Of a stretch of 64,000 nt of DNA, positions 20,881 to 29,513 are shown in pieces. The DNA lies in the NCBI RefSeq assembly GCF_014192095.1, contig NZ_JACHXN010000019.1:56412-120411 (forward strand), in the 5' to 3' direction. The stretch is from Phyllobacterium trifolii. Its GTDB lineage: Bacteria; Pseudomonadota; Alphaproteobacteria; Rhizobiales; Rhizobiaceae. How positions within the stretch are numbered: position 1 is the first letter of the stretch; each line of letters starts with the position of its first letter. Position numbers and translations under genes: made by a program. The notes below the pieces were generated by a model, which saw only the letters and a list, made by a program, of their open reading frames with translations, ran no database searches and was not told the origin of the DNA.

Positions 20881-22443
20881 CTACTCCGAGATGTCCTTGG
20901 CCAAAGTACGTTCGTCAATACGCGGAGCGTAAGACAGGCCCTTGCGAGTGACCCAGGCGTTGCTCTGCTGATAAAGCGGGATAATGGCTCCATCATTTAC
21001 CGCAATCTTGACTGCCTCGATAAGCGCCGTTTCGCGTGCCTTATCGTCGTAGATCGTCATTGCGTTGGCGACAATTTCATCAAGAGCTGGATTGGAGTAG
21101 CCGCTATCATTGGCAGCGCCCAGTCCGCGCTTCGGATCGACAGTGCCAAGCACATTGACCAGCATCGAACTCGCATCATAGGTCGCGTTTCCTAGGCCGA
21201 GCAGCTTCATAGCAAATTCCGATTTGCGTGAAGAGAACGTCGTCCATGGGAGAGCTTCCACGTTGGTCTTCACGCCAATTCTTGTCCACATCTGAGCGAC
21301 CGCCTGTACCACCGCTGGAGCGTTGGGATAGCGATCATTGGGAACGTGAACGGTCAATTGAAAGCCGTTGGGAAACCCGGCGTCTGCAAGCATCTTCTTT
21401 GCGGCGACAGCATCGGGCTTGGGCGGCTGGATATCTGCAGAATAAGAGAAGGCACCCTTGGGCAACCATTGCCCGGAGGCAGTTGCGGTGCCTTCCATGA
21501 TCTTGTCTACGATACCTTCGCGATTGATAGCCGCGGAAAGCGCATTGCGGACACGTGGATCTGCAAGAGGATTTGCCTCCAGCGCTTCCCCGTTAGAACC
21601 CTTCACATTGGCTTTCCATGCATCCCCGGACGTGGACGGAGCTAGATAAATCACCCGCAAGCCGGGGGTGCTGACAAATGCGAGCTTTTCGGTTGACTTG
21701 AAGCGCGCGATATCCGTTGCGGCTGGAGCATCCACAATGTCGACGTCGCCTGCAAGGATGGCGGTGGTACGGGCACTAGCGCTGGAAATCATGCGATATT
21801 TTGCATGGTCCCACACAACCTTCTTGCCCCACCAATCGGGATTACGTTCGAGCCCGACCTCGATACCCTGCCGGAAAGTCGAGAAACGAAAGGCTCCGGT
21901 ACCGATCGCGGCCTCTCCGGAATTGTAGTCCGCCGTGTCGGCACCCTCGCCTGCGTGTCGAGACACGATCGCAATGTTCGCGAGCTCCCCCGGAAGAGTG
22001 GGCGCAGGTGCTTTCGTGGTGATGACAACTGCCAGATCACCATCCGCCTTGACCGAGGCGATATTTCTCATGAAACCGCCGAAGCCGCCGGGACTATTGG
22101 GAACACTGCCGGCGCGCCCGAGCGTGAACACAACGTCATCGGCGGTGAAGGTCTTGCCATCGTGCCATTTTACGCCTTCGCGAAGCGTAAGGCGCCATGT
22201 AGTTTCTTCAACCGCTTCCCACTTGGTGGCCAGTCCTGCGACCAGTTGCCCCTCGGCCGTGCGCTCGGTAAGCCTGTCAAATACCTGCATTGCAATGCTG
22301 TTATTGGGCGACGCATTATAAAAATGCGGATCAAGCGAAGTAACCGTTCCGCTGAGACCAATCGTCAGGTCTTTGCCAACCACCGGATGAGAAACCAAGC
22401 TCAATGCACTCGCCAGTGCAAACACATAAACTCTCAAAGTCAT
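20881..22443 (-). CDS. Peptide ABC transporter solute-binding protein (SBP_bac_5 family)
   Basis: A 520-residue periplasmic protein of the DppA/OppA family with a Sec signal peptide (MTLRVYVFALASALSLVSHP...). Family landmarks include TSLDPHFYN near the mature N terminus and R-EGVKWHDGKTFTADDVVF. I chose ATG 22443, which has AAGGGAAC upstream; a start 12 codons earlier is possible. It is the first gene of the minus-strand operon binding protein, DppB, DppC, DppD, DppF, serine hydrolase. The ligand is likely a short or modified peptide. Confidence 0.93.
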   Translation of the reverse strand: MTLRVYVFALASALSLVSHPVVGKDLTIGLSGTVTSLDPHFYNASPNNSIAMQVFDRLTERTAEGQLVAGLATKWEAVEETTWRLTLREGVKWHDGKTFTADDVVFTLGRAGSVPNSPGGFGGFMRNIASVKADGDLAVVITTKAPAPTLPGELANIAIVSRHAGEGADTADYNSGEAAIGTGAFRFSTFRQGIEVGLERNPDWWGKKVVWDHAKYRMISSASARTTAILAGDVDIVDAPAATDIARFKSTEKLAFVSTPGLRVIYLAPSTSGDAWKANVKGSNGEALEANPLADPRVRNALSAAINREGIVDKIMEGTATASGQWLPKGAFSYSADIQPPKPDAVAAKKMLADAGFPNGFQLTVHVPNDRYPNAPAVVQAVAQMWTRIGVKTNVEALPWTTFSSRKSEFAMKLLGLGNATYDASSMLVNVLGTVDPKRGLGAANDSGYSNPALDEIVANAMTIYDDKARETALIEAVKIAVNDGAIIPLYQQSNAWVTRKGLSYAPRIDERTLAKDISE

Positions 22444-22640
22444 ATTGTTCCCTTTTTTGTCCTGCGTGTACTCCAACACACGCAGAATGAAACGTTTCCT
22501 GATACTGACTACCGCCTTCGATTTATCAAATGAATTTTTTTTCCTTCGTCATTCGTCAGACGAATAATCCGCTAAAAACGACGCTGAAGATAACAACTTT
22601 GTTCGATGAGGCGTCACCTGTTTCACACGGACCATAACAC
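22444..22640. other. Promoter region of the peptide transporter operon
   Basis: About 200 bp upstream of the binding-protein gene. It contains an A/T-rich stretch near 22,525-22,545, suitable for a promoter on the minus strand. No operator palindrome stood out. Confidence 0.35.
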
Positions 22641-23096
22641 CGCACGTGTTACGATGTAGCGATCAGCTTTGTCTCGAATGAGTCAGCAGCTCTCGCGGTC
22701 GCGGCTGATGTAGAAGCTTTTGGACGCCGGCCGTTACCTATGCGGGCAGACAGCGCGGATCCAGATCAGGTCAATCAGCTGTTCACCGCCATCGACCGGA
22801 AGTTCGGCCGGATCGATCGGCTGGAGGATCTCGAACTCGAGCGAATGCGGCGCATCTCCTGTCTCGCTCGCGAAACAGGAGCGCGCCTGTCGCGGTAACA
22901 GCTTCCGGCATGTCGATACGAGCTGCGCAGCCGCACCGATCGCGACATCAATCGGAAGATCACAAGATTCGAAATGCCTTGCGCTCACATCCCCCGAGAG
23001 CTTGTAATGGCCTCGAAGAGCGCGCTTGGGAAGATGACAGAGTTGGCCAATTTTCCCGCGGAAGTCGCGAACGGGCCGCCGACGTTTGCGGTATAA
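22641..23096 (+). pseudogene. Short-chain dehydrogenase remnant
   Basis: A single plus-strand frame reads like the middle of an SDR without its N terminus. It starts with YDVAISFVSNESAALAVAA, then EAFGRRPLPMRADSADPDQV, then a short FGRID, the usual path from beta-2 to beta-4. The expected NNAG block is missing: FGRID runs directly into LEDLELERM, which fits the helix that normally follows it. A TAA at 22896-22898 interrupts the frame. A later stretch, MASKSALGKMT...AEVA, resembles the part after the catalytic Tyr-x-x-x-Lys. The glycine-rich NAD(P) motif and the catalytic Tyr are absent, so this cannot be a working enzyme. The second half is the less certain part. Confidence 0.65.
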
Positions 23097-23335
23097 ATAC
23101 CTCGAAAAGAGAATTCAAAGTCTCCGTCGATAAGCGCATATCGCCCAGCACCACCAACACCCAGCCGGCAACGCGGCCTCCAGGTGGTGACGTCCGATTA
23201 GATTATGTGCTCTCGGCTACCGCGCCGGGAGCAAGTGGTTGATCAATCGCGCCATCTCATATCTGCAGCTAATTCGGTGGTGCAGACTCAGCTCGACCTG
23301 CTGGCACCTTCGTTGCAAACTCCTTGCTGATGAGA

Positions 23336-24382
23336 CTACGCGGATCGTACGGTGCGGCTGGCATATTCGTTGTGGAGGCGCTGTTGATTCAAAGCATCCT
23401 GTTTGGGCGCGACGCCAAAGGTTCTTGAATATTCTCGGCTGAATTGCGACGCGCTCTCGTACCCGACCTTATAGGCCGCTTCGGCAACATTGGCAGCCTG
23501 CGTGACCATGAGGCGGCGCGCCTCCAGCAGGCGGAGTTGCTTCTGGAACTGAAGCGGAGTCATCGAGGTCAGCGCCTTGAAGTGCTGATGAAACGACGAC
23601 GGGCTCATCCGCGCCACATCAGCGAGCTGATCGACGCGTAAAGTATCCGCGAAGTTGGTATGAAGCATCGAAACGGCCCTTACCACACGTTCGATGTTTG
23701 ATTCGGGGCAGGCAAGTTTGCAGATCTCACCTCCATGCGGGCCGCTCAGCAGCCAATAGCAAATCTCGCGCACGATCGAAGGGGCCAGAATCGGTATCGC
23801 CTTTGGGGTTGCCAGCAGTCGGACCAGGCGGAGAATACAATCGGCTAGTGGTTGGTCCACTTTAGCGACAAAAGCGCAAGGACCGGTCGTGTCCGACTGC
23901 GCTGGTGGTGTATCCAATTGTTCGAGAACTTCCCGCACAGTTGCCACGTCGAAGTCGACCATGACGCCGACATAAGGCGTTGCAGCACTGGCCTCCACGA
24001 TCCTTCCGGTTGCCGGGACCCCGACACTGACGACCAAGCACTCCATGGTGCGGTAGTTGAGATGTTCGTCGCCAAACTGCAACTCCTTCGCACCCTCCAG
24101 CACCACGCATAGCGATGGCCGATAGATGTTTCGCATGGGCATCATCGACTGAAACGAGCGGACGATGTTGAAGCCTTCTATGGCCGTCGGGAACAGGCCC
24201 TGCCCGCCACCCTGGTCTTCGATGTAGGCCGTTACGGCAGAGAGCAATGACGTATTCAAGCGGGGCTCCGGTTGTTTCAGGGGCCACGGCAATACGTGGC
24301 TCCTCGCCGGCATCATCGCCTCTCCTGCAGGAATAGGCAAGTTTCTTGAAGGTTCGGGCATTCTTGTCATTGGACACTCCAT
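23336..24382 (-). CDS. AraC-family transcriptional regulator (AraC_N type)
   Basis: A 348-residue regulator. The N-terminal half (about residues 40-200) is a cupin-like AraC_N domain, with RPSLCVVLEGAKE and later YRTMECLVVSVGVPATG. The C-terminal ~100 residues carry two helix-turn-helix motifs (VDQLADVARMSPSSFHQHFKAL and VAEAAYKVGYESASQFSREYSRTFG). This subgroup often regulates adjacent oxidoreductases or exporters. It is divergent from the MFS gene at 24422 with a 39-bp gap. The start may instead be ATG 24370 or 24361, since several in-frame ATGs are close together. Confidence 0.9.
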   Translation of the reverse strand: MECPMTRMPEPSRNLPIPAGEAMMPARSHVLPWPLKQPEPRLNTSLLSAVTAYIEDQGGGQGLFPTAIEGFNIVRSFQSMMPMRNIYRPSLCVVLEGAKELQFGDEHLNYRTMECLVVSVGVPATGRIVEASAATPYVGVMVDFDVATVREVLEQLDTPPAQSDTTGPCAFVAKVDQPLADCILRLVRLLATPKAIPILAPSIVREICYWLLSGPHGGEICKLACPESNIERVVRAVSMLHTNFADTLRVDQLADVARMSPSSFHQHFKALTSMTPLQFQKQLRLLEARRLMVTQAANVAEAAYKVGYESASQFSREYSRTFGVAPKQDALNQQRLHNEYASRTVRSA

Positions 24383-24421
24383 CTAGCTTAAGGGTGCAAC
24401 CAAGCGAGGAGTGACCTCAAG

Positions 24422-25735
24422 ATGACAGAAATTGTCGCCCGGTCAATAGACCCTTCAGAGACACGAGCGCCGCCCGCTGCGTCCAGCGGGCAATACGTAA
24501 AAGGCCTCCGAATGGCCGCCATATGCATCGTGCTTCTGCTGATCAACGCGTTCTCGCAGATCGATCGAATACTGCCGTTCATCCTGGCGGAAAAGATCAA
24601 AGCCGACCTGTCGCTGACCGACACCCAGATGGGGCTCCTCACTGGGCTCGCGTTTGCGGTTTGCTACGCACTTCTCTCATTACCGCTTGCCCGCGCGGCA
24701 GATCGGGGATCTCCACGGCTCGTACTGGTGTCCTGCGTCCTGATCTGGAGCGTCATGACGACACTCGGCGGTTTTGCGGCCAGTTTCATGTTCCTCGCAC
24801 TCACACGCTTCGGCGTCGCATTCGGCGAGGCTGGCGCAGTCCCGGCAGGCCATGCTCTCATCGTCCGCAAAATTGGGACCGAGCGACGCGGTCTTGCAAT
24901 CGGTCTTTTCGCAATGGGCATCCCATTAGGCACGATGGTGGGATTTGCGGCAGGCGGCGCGATTGCAGACGTATTTGGCTGGCGTATCGTTTTGATGGGT
25001 GCTGGAGCCATCGGCATCTTGATCGGTTTGTTGACCATGCTTGTTGCCGGCCCCACCCCTCCGCTTCCAAATACGGTCTTTCGCGACGAACCCTTTCTGC
25101 GGACCAGCTTTGACTTGTTGTCGTCCCCGGCGTTCCGCTGGTTGTTCACGGGCGCCGTTTTCCTGGGCTTCGCAGGAGCGCCATTTTATGCTTTCTCCAT
25201 ACCGTTTCTGATCCGCACCTATGGTTTTACCGCGACAGAGGTCGGCGTTTCGTTCGGCATGTTGCAGGGGTTGATGGGGATCATCGGGACTTTGGGCGGT
25301 GGACGCTGGTTCGATCACGCCGTTCGTTCAGGCACCGGCAAGGTGCTCGGTCCCCCGGCAATTCTGTTTCTGATCGCCAGTGTAACGACGACTGCGGCGC
25401 TGTTTGCACCGACTGGCTGGATGTCCATCGCACTCTTTGTGCCCGGAATGCTGTCATTTTCGTTCATGTTGCCATGGGGCTTCGGAGCCGCGCATCTGAT
25501 CGCCGGTCCCGGACGTCAGGCGCAGGCGACCAGTCTCGTCATGATCGGAAGCGGCCTCCTCGGGCCTGCACTAGGCCCTCTGATCGTTGGCATTGTCAGC
25601 GATGCTGCAAGCGCCGCCGATATTTCAAACGGCCTCGGCCTCGGCTTGTTGATTGTGCCTTTATCGGCCGTCCTAGCCGGCATCACCCTCCTGATCGCTA
25701 ACCAAAGGATTGGCGCCTTCCTTCGCCAACGCTGA
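24422..25735 (+). CDS. MFS transporter
   Basis: A 437-residue major facilitator superfamily protein with about twelve hydrophobic segments. After TM1 (ICIVLLLINAFSQIDRILPFIL) comes the motif-A-like loop LSLPLARAADRGSPR between TM2 and TM3. The sequence family includes transporters of aromatic acids and sugar acids (spinster/ACS-like), but I cannot name a substrate. It starts just downstream of the divergent AraC gene and is followed 52 bp later by a Tat-SDR, an aldo/keto reductase and another SDR, all on the same strand. It may import a substrate or export a product of those oxidoreductases. Confidence 0.88.
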   Translation: MTEIVARSIDPSETRAPPAASSGQYVKGLRMAAICIVLLLINAFSQIDRILPFILAEKIKADLSLTDTQMGLLTGLAFAVCYALLSLPLARAADRGSPRLVLVSCVLIWSVMTTLGGFAASFMFLALTRFGVAFGEAGAVPAGHALIVRKIGTERRGLAIGLFAMGIPLGTMVGFAAGGAIADVFGWRIVLMGAGAIGILIGLLTMLVAGPTPPLPNTVFRDEPFLRTSFDLLSSPAFRWLFTGAVFLGFAGAPFYAFSIPFLIRTYGFTATEVGVSFGMLQGLMGIIGTLGGGRWFDHAVRSGTGKVLGPPAILFLIASVTTTAALFAPTGWMSIALFVPGMLSFSFMLPWGFGAAHLIAGPGRQAQATSLVMIGSGLLGPALGPLIVGIVSDAASAADISNGLGLGLLIVPLSAVLAGITLLIANQRIGAFLRQR

Positions 25736-25787
25736 CCGCAACCGCCGCTGCAGGCTGAAACATTCGAAACTTCTTAGGAGACTTCCA

Positions 25788-26639
25788 ATGTCAAACACAG
25801 ACAATTCCCGACGCACGTTCCTCGCCCTCGCGGCGGCCGTGCCATCCGCTATTGCCATGAGCGGCATTGCATCGGCCCAGTCGTCCGATACTGGCGTTGT
25901 CGCTCAACCGGGTGACAAACGCGGCGCGGTCGTCACTGGGTCTTCCCGCGGCATTGGCGCGGCCACCGCCCGGCGTCTGGCGCGGGACGGTTTCGCCGTG
26001 ACCGTGAACTACCTTACCAATCGCGGATTGGCCGAACAGGTTGTTCGCGATATCGAGGCCGCCGGCGGCCGTGCCATCGCTCGCCGGGCAGATGTGGCGG
26101 ATCCGGCGGCGGTCAAAGCTCTTTTCGACGCCAACGACGAAGCCTTCGGCGGCGCCGACATTGTCGTCAATAATGCCGGCATCATGAACGTCGGTCCCTT
26201 CAGTCAGATGACCGACGAGGCCTTTGACCGGATGATGGCCACCAACGTCAAAGGGAGCTTTAATGTGCTGCGCGAGGCGTCAAAACGCGTTCGCGATGGT
26301 GGCCGGATCATCAGCCTAAGTTCAAGTATTATCAAAATGAGCCCTCCCGGCACGGCAGCCTACGCCGCAACCAAGGCGGCGCAGGAGATCTACTCGAGCG
26401 TTCTTGCCAAGGAGTTGGGCGGTCGCAACATTTCGGTCAATGCGATATCGCCGGGGGCCGTCGATACCCAACTCTTGCGCCAGCATGGGGAAGACGCGCT
26501 TCGCGGCATACCGGAAGCGACCCCGCTTCGTCGGCTGGGCCAACCAGAAGATATCGCCAATGTCATAGGCCTTCTCTGCTCACAGGACGGGGCGTGGATC
26601 GATGGTCAAAACGTCTTCGCGAATGGCGGTATCGCCTGA
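25788..26639 (+). CDS. Short-chain dehydrogenase/reductase with a twin-arginine signal peptide
   Basis: A 283-residue SDR with an export signal: SRRTFLALAAAVPSAIA (twin Arg at residues 8-9) and a cleavage-like ASAQ. The Rossmann domain follows, with TGSSRGIGAAT, VNNAGIM, a Ser in SLSSS and YAATK as catalytic Tyr-x-x-x-Lys. It therefore appears to be an active classical SDR. Classical SDRs are normally cytosolic; a Tat signal suggests export of a folded, cofactor-loaded enzyme. An AGGAGAC ribosome-binding site precedes ATG 25788. It lies between the MFS and aldo/keto reductase genes. Confidence 0.9.
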   Translation: MSNTDNSRRTFLALAAAVPSAIAMSGIASAQSSDTGVVAQPGDKRGAVVTGSSRGIGAATARRLARDGFAVTVNYLTNRGLAEQVVRDIEAAGGRAIARRADVADPAAVKALFDANDEAFGGADIVVNNAGIMNVGPFSQMTDEAFDRMMATNVKGSFNVLREASKRVRDGGRIISLSSSIIKMSPPGTAAYAATKAAQEIYSSVLAKELGGRNISVNAISPGAVDTQLLRQHGEDALRGIPEATPLRRLGQPEDIANVIGLLCSQDGAWIDGQNVFANGGIA

Positions 26640-26708
26640 TGAATACTCGCCGCGGCGTACATGCGCCGCAGCAGGTTCACAACCGGACCCTTATAGGACA
26701 CCCTTGTC

Positions 26709-27887
26709 ATGAAATACAACACACTGGGAAACACGGGCCTCTTTGTCTCTGAGCTCTGCCTCGGCACGATGACATTTGGGGGCAAAGGGGTCTGGGCCAA
26801 TATGGGCAACGCTCAACAGGACGGCGCTCAGGCTCTGATCGCCCGCGTACTCGAGCACGGGATCAACTTCATCGACACCGCCGACATCTATTCGAGTGGC
26901 ACATCGGAAGAGATGGTCGGCCAGTCACTTAAGACCCTTGGTGTCCGGCGGGAGGACGTCGTCATCGCAACCAAGGTCCTCGGCCCGATGGGCCAGGGCC
27001 CGAACGACGCCGGCAATTCCCGCGGCCACATCTTCGATAGCGTCAAGGCCAGTCTGAAGCGACTGCAGATCGATCACATCGATCTGTACCAGCTCCATAA
27101 CGTCGACAACGTAACGCCGATCGAGGAAAGCCTTGCCGCATTGGACGCCCTGGTCCAGCAGGGTCTGGTTCGTTATGTCGGCGTGTCGTACTGGTCGGCC
27201 TGGCAAATGGCGAGGGCGCTGGGCCACAGCGAACGCCTTCAGATCGCAAAGATCGCCACCTCGCAAAACTACTACACGCTCGCAGGTCGCGATATCGAGC
27301 GGGAGATCGTTCCGCTCATCAAGGCCGAAATACTCGGTCTTCTGGTTTGGAGCCCGCTTGCCGGCGGGCTGCTTAGCGGCAAGTTCGGCCGCGACAAGCA
27401 GGGCGAGGAAGGCAGCCGCCGGACCATTTTTGATTTTCCGCCGGTCGCTTTGGATCGAGCTTACGACGTGATCGATGTGATGGAACGCATTGGTGTCAGC
27501 GTTGCGAGGATTGCGCTGGCGTGGCTGCTGCATCAGGCGCACGTCACAAGCGTCATCGTCGGTGCGAAGACGGTCGCGCAGCTCGACGACAGCGCCGGGG
27601 CGTCAGAGGTCACGCTCAGTGCGGATGAGGTCGCCGAATTGGAAGCCGTCAGCAGGATCGCTCCCGAATATCCGGCGTGGATGCAGCGAACGCGCGAGGT
27701 CGCGCCTAGGCCGCCCCTCGGCAAGCCGATCAACGCAATCGAACAGGCTCGGATCCGGAACCGCCCCGTTGCGGATCCGCGAAAAGGTCGCCTCACCCCA
27801 TGGCGACCTTCCGTCCGCCGAAGACGTCCCCCGGAACAATGCGTCTTCGGCGGACAATTTCGCCCCAACAGAAACAGAAAGGACTGA
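26709..27887 (+). CDS. Aldo/keto reductase with a C-terminal extension
   Basis: An NADPH-dependent aldo/keto reductase of the large soluble oxidoreductase type. The catalytic tetrad is visible: Asp and Tyr in FIDTADIYSSG, Lys in IATKVLG, His in YQLHNVDN. The recognisable family sequence ends near PLGKPINAIEQA. The frame then continues for about 40 Arg/Pro-rich residues to 27887, across two perfect inverted repeats. This tail is probably read-through into intergenic DNA after loss of the original stop, not a domain. The following SDR starts 2 bp later, so translation to 27887 would couple the genes. Confidence 0.88.
   Translation: MKYNTLGNTGLFVSELCLGTMTFGGKGVWANMGNAQQDGAQALIARVLEHGINFIDTADIYSSGTSEEMVGQSLKTLGVRREDVVIATKVLGPMGQGPNDAGNSRGHIFDSVKASLKRLQIDHIDLYQLHNVDNVTPIEESLAALDALVQQGLVRYVGVSYWSAWQMARALGHSERLQIAKIATSQNYYTLAGRDIEREIVPLIKAEILGLLVWSPLAGGLLSGKFGRDKQGEEGSRRTIFDFPPVALDRAYDVIDVMERIGVSVARIALAWLLHQAHVTSVIVGAKTVAQLDDSAGASEVTLSADEVAELEAVSRIAPEYPAWMQRTREVAPRPPLGKPINAIEQARIRNRPVADPRKGRLTPWRPSVRRRRPPEQCVFGGQFRPNRNRKD
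27784..27810. repeat. Inverted repeat, 9-bp arms
   Basis: AAGGTCGCC and GGCGACCTT form a perfect 9-bp stem with a 9-nt loop, inside the 3' extension of the aldo/keto reductase frame. A second, stronger inverted repeat begins 3 bp later. Confidence 0.7.
27813..27855. repeat. Inverted repeat, 14-bp arms
   Basis: GTCCGCCGAAGACG (27813-27826) and CGTCTTCGGCGGAC (27842-27855) are perfect complements around a 15-nt loop. There is no T-tract after it, so a simple intrinsic terminator is not obvious. It may be an mRNA processing or stabilising element, or a REP-like palindrome. It lies within an open frame, just upstream of the SDR at 27890. Confidence 0.75.
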
Positions 27888-27889
27888 CG

Positions 27890-28873
27890 ATGCCGAAATC
27901 GTGGACACTCGATGATATGCCGTCTCAAAAGGGCCGAACGATCCTGATCACCGGAACCGGTGGCCTCGGCTTCGAAGATGGACTTGCGCTGGCCCAAGCC
28001 GGTGGCGACGTAATCATCGCAGGGCGCAACCCGATAAAGGGTGCTGACGCTGTCCGGCGCATCAAGGAAAAAGCGCCGCAGGCATCGGTCACTCTGGAGG
28101 TCGTCGACCTCGCAAGCCTCACCTCGATCGAGGCGCTTGCAAAACGACTAAAAGAGACACGCGACCATATCGACGTGCTCATCAACAACGCCGGCGTCAT
28201 GACGCCACCAACGCGCGAGACGACCAAAGACGGTTTCGAACTGCAGTTCGGCACCAACTATCTCGGCCACTTTGCCCTGACGGGCCATCTCCTGCCGCTG
28301 CTCATGCGGGCACGAGCCTCACGCGTCGTCACGCTTTCCAGCATTGCTGTTCGAAGCGCAAACGTCGCCATTAACTTCAATGACCTGCAAGCGGAGCGCG
28401 GCTATAAGCCGATGCCTGTCTACAGTCAGTCCAAGCTGGCGTGTCTGATGTTTGCTTTCGAACTGCAGCGGCGAAGTGAGGAAGCAGGATGGGGTGTCAC
28501 CAGTATCGCGGCGCATCCCGGGATATCGCGCACGGATCTGCTTCACAACGGTCCAGGTCGCAGCAGCGTTCAGGGCCTTCTCAGGTCGTTCACGTGGTTT
28601 CTGTTCCAGCCTGTGGCGCAGGGCGCGCTGCCGACATTGTTCGCGGCTACATCTCCAAGCGCCCGAGGCGGCGCCTATTATGGCCCCGATAGACTTGGCG
28701 AGACCCGGGGACACCCGACCGAAGCGCAGATCCCGCGACAGGCTATGGAGAAGCATGTGGCCCACAGGCTGTGGGAGACTTCTGAAGCACTGACGGGGAT
28801 TTCGTTCAATGCGCAGGTTTCCCCGTCTGAACTTACTGGTCTGAATCCGACAACTATCCGACGGGAGGGGTGA
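27890..28873 (+). CDS. Short-chain dehydrogenase (retinol-dehydrogenase / WWOX-like)
   Basis: A 327-residue SDR, longer than classical members and resembling the retinol dehydrogenase group. Motifs: ITGTGGLGFEDGLAL for dinucleotide binding, INNAGVM, a Ser in TLSSIAV, and YSQSK for the catalytic Tyr-x-x-x-Lys, after the inserted loop INFNDLQAERGYKPMPV typical of that group. ATG 27890 follows GAAAGGACTGACG. No export signal is present. It lies in the same plus-strand run as the two preceding oxidoreductases and ends 4 bp before the DedA gene. Confidence 0.9.
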   Translation: MPKSWTLDDMPSQKGRTILITGTGGLGFEDGLALAQAGGDVIIAGRNPIKGADAVRRIKEKAPQASVTLEVVDLASLTSIEALAKRLKETRDHIDVLINNAGVMTPPTRETTKDGFELQFGTNYLGHFALTGHLLPLLMRARASRVVTLSSIAVRSANVAINFNDLQAERGYKPMPVYSQSKLACLMFAFELQRRSEEAGWGVTSIAAHPGISRTDLLHNGPGRSSVQGLLRSFTWFLFQPVAQGALPTLFAATSPSARGGAYYGPDRLGETRGHPTEAQIPRQAMEKHVAHRLWETSEALTGISFNAQVSPSELTGLNPTTIRREG

Positions 28874-28877
28874 GATT

Positions 28878-29513
28878 ATGGATCCGCTCGGAAACCTTGT
28901 CGACTGGATTGCGGTCTACGGCATATTCGGCTTGTTTGCGATCGGGCTGGCGGAACGCTTTTTGCCTGCCCTGCCCTCCTATGGGGTCCTCGTTGCCATA
29001 GGCATTGCGGCCGAGGACGACGTCTGGGCCCTCCACACCGCTGTCATCGCGACGACGGTCGGTAGTTTTATGGGCGCCCTCGGTCTCTACCTTCTTGTAC
29101 GTGCAGTCGGGAAAAAGCGGTCCGCAACGTTTCTCTACTCGATCGGCGGATGGGTGGGTCTATCGCAGCCACGTATCGACTGGACATTGTCCTCCCTGCG
29201 GGATCGGGAACGAGCGCTTACGATCCTGTCGCAACTCATTCCCACCGTGCGGTTGATTTCGCCCGTAGCGGCCGGGCTTTTAGGTACGAATACGCTGCGG
29301 TTCGTATCCGGCATAACGGTCGGCATCGTTCTGTGGAACGGCCTGTTCATCGCCGCAGGTTACCTGGCCGTGCTGGCCATTCCTGGCATCAATTCGTCCG
29401 CGCTCGCGCTGAAAATACTGGTCCTGCTTGTTGTCGCGGAACTACTCACAGCCTTCGTGTGGCGGCTTCAGCGACGATATTCGATGCGCGTGAATGCCGG
29501 AGCAAGCAAATGA
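28878..29513 (+). CDS. DedA/VTT-family membrane protein
   Basis: A 211-residue integral membrane protein of the DedA family. Recognisable features are the N-terminal LVDWIAVYGIFGLFAIGLAERFLPALPS, the re-entrant region and the motif near R-ISPVAAGLLGTN (in the typical family a G-x-x-R-F/P-x-x-R loop followed by PAGxxxM). DedA proteins act as lipid (undecaprenyl phosphate or phospholipid) flippases. The stop shares four bases with the start of the phospholipid methyltransferase (ATGA), suggesting a membrane-lipid function for the pair. Confidence 0.85.
   Translation: MDPLGNLVDWIAVYGIFGLFAIGLAERFLPALPSYGVLVAIGIAAEDDVWALHTAVIATTVGSFMGALGLYLLVRAVGKKRSATFLYSIGGWVGLSQPRIDWTLSSLRDRERALTILSQLIPTVRLISPVAAGLLGTNTLRFVSGITVGIVLWNGLFIAAGYLAVLAIPGINSSALALKILVLLVVAELLTAFVWRLQRRYSMRVNAGASK

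Noticed and set aside
12909..22443. Phage or conjugative transfer cluster
   Set aside because: No integrase, relaxase or type IV secretion genes were seen here or elsewhere in the window.
22720..23007. Plus- and minus-strand small frames over the SDR remnant
   Set aside because: They overlap, in other frames, the frame that matches SDRs.
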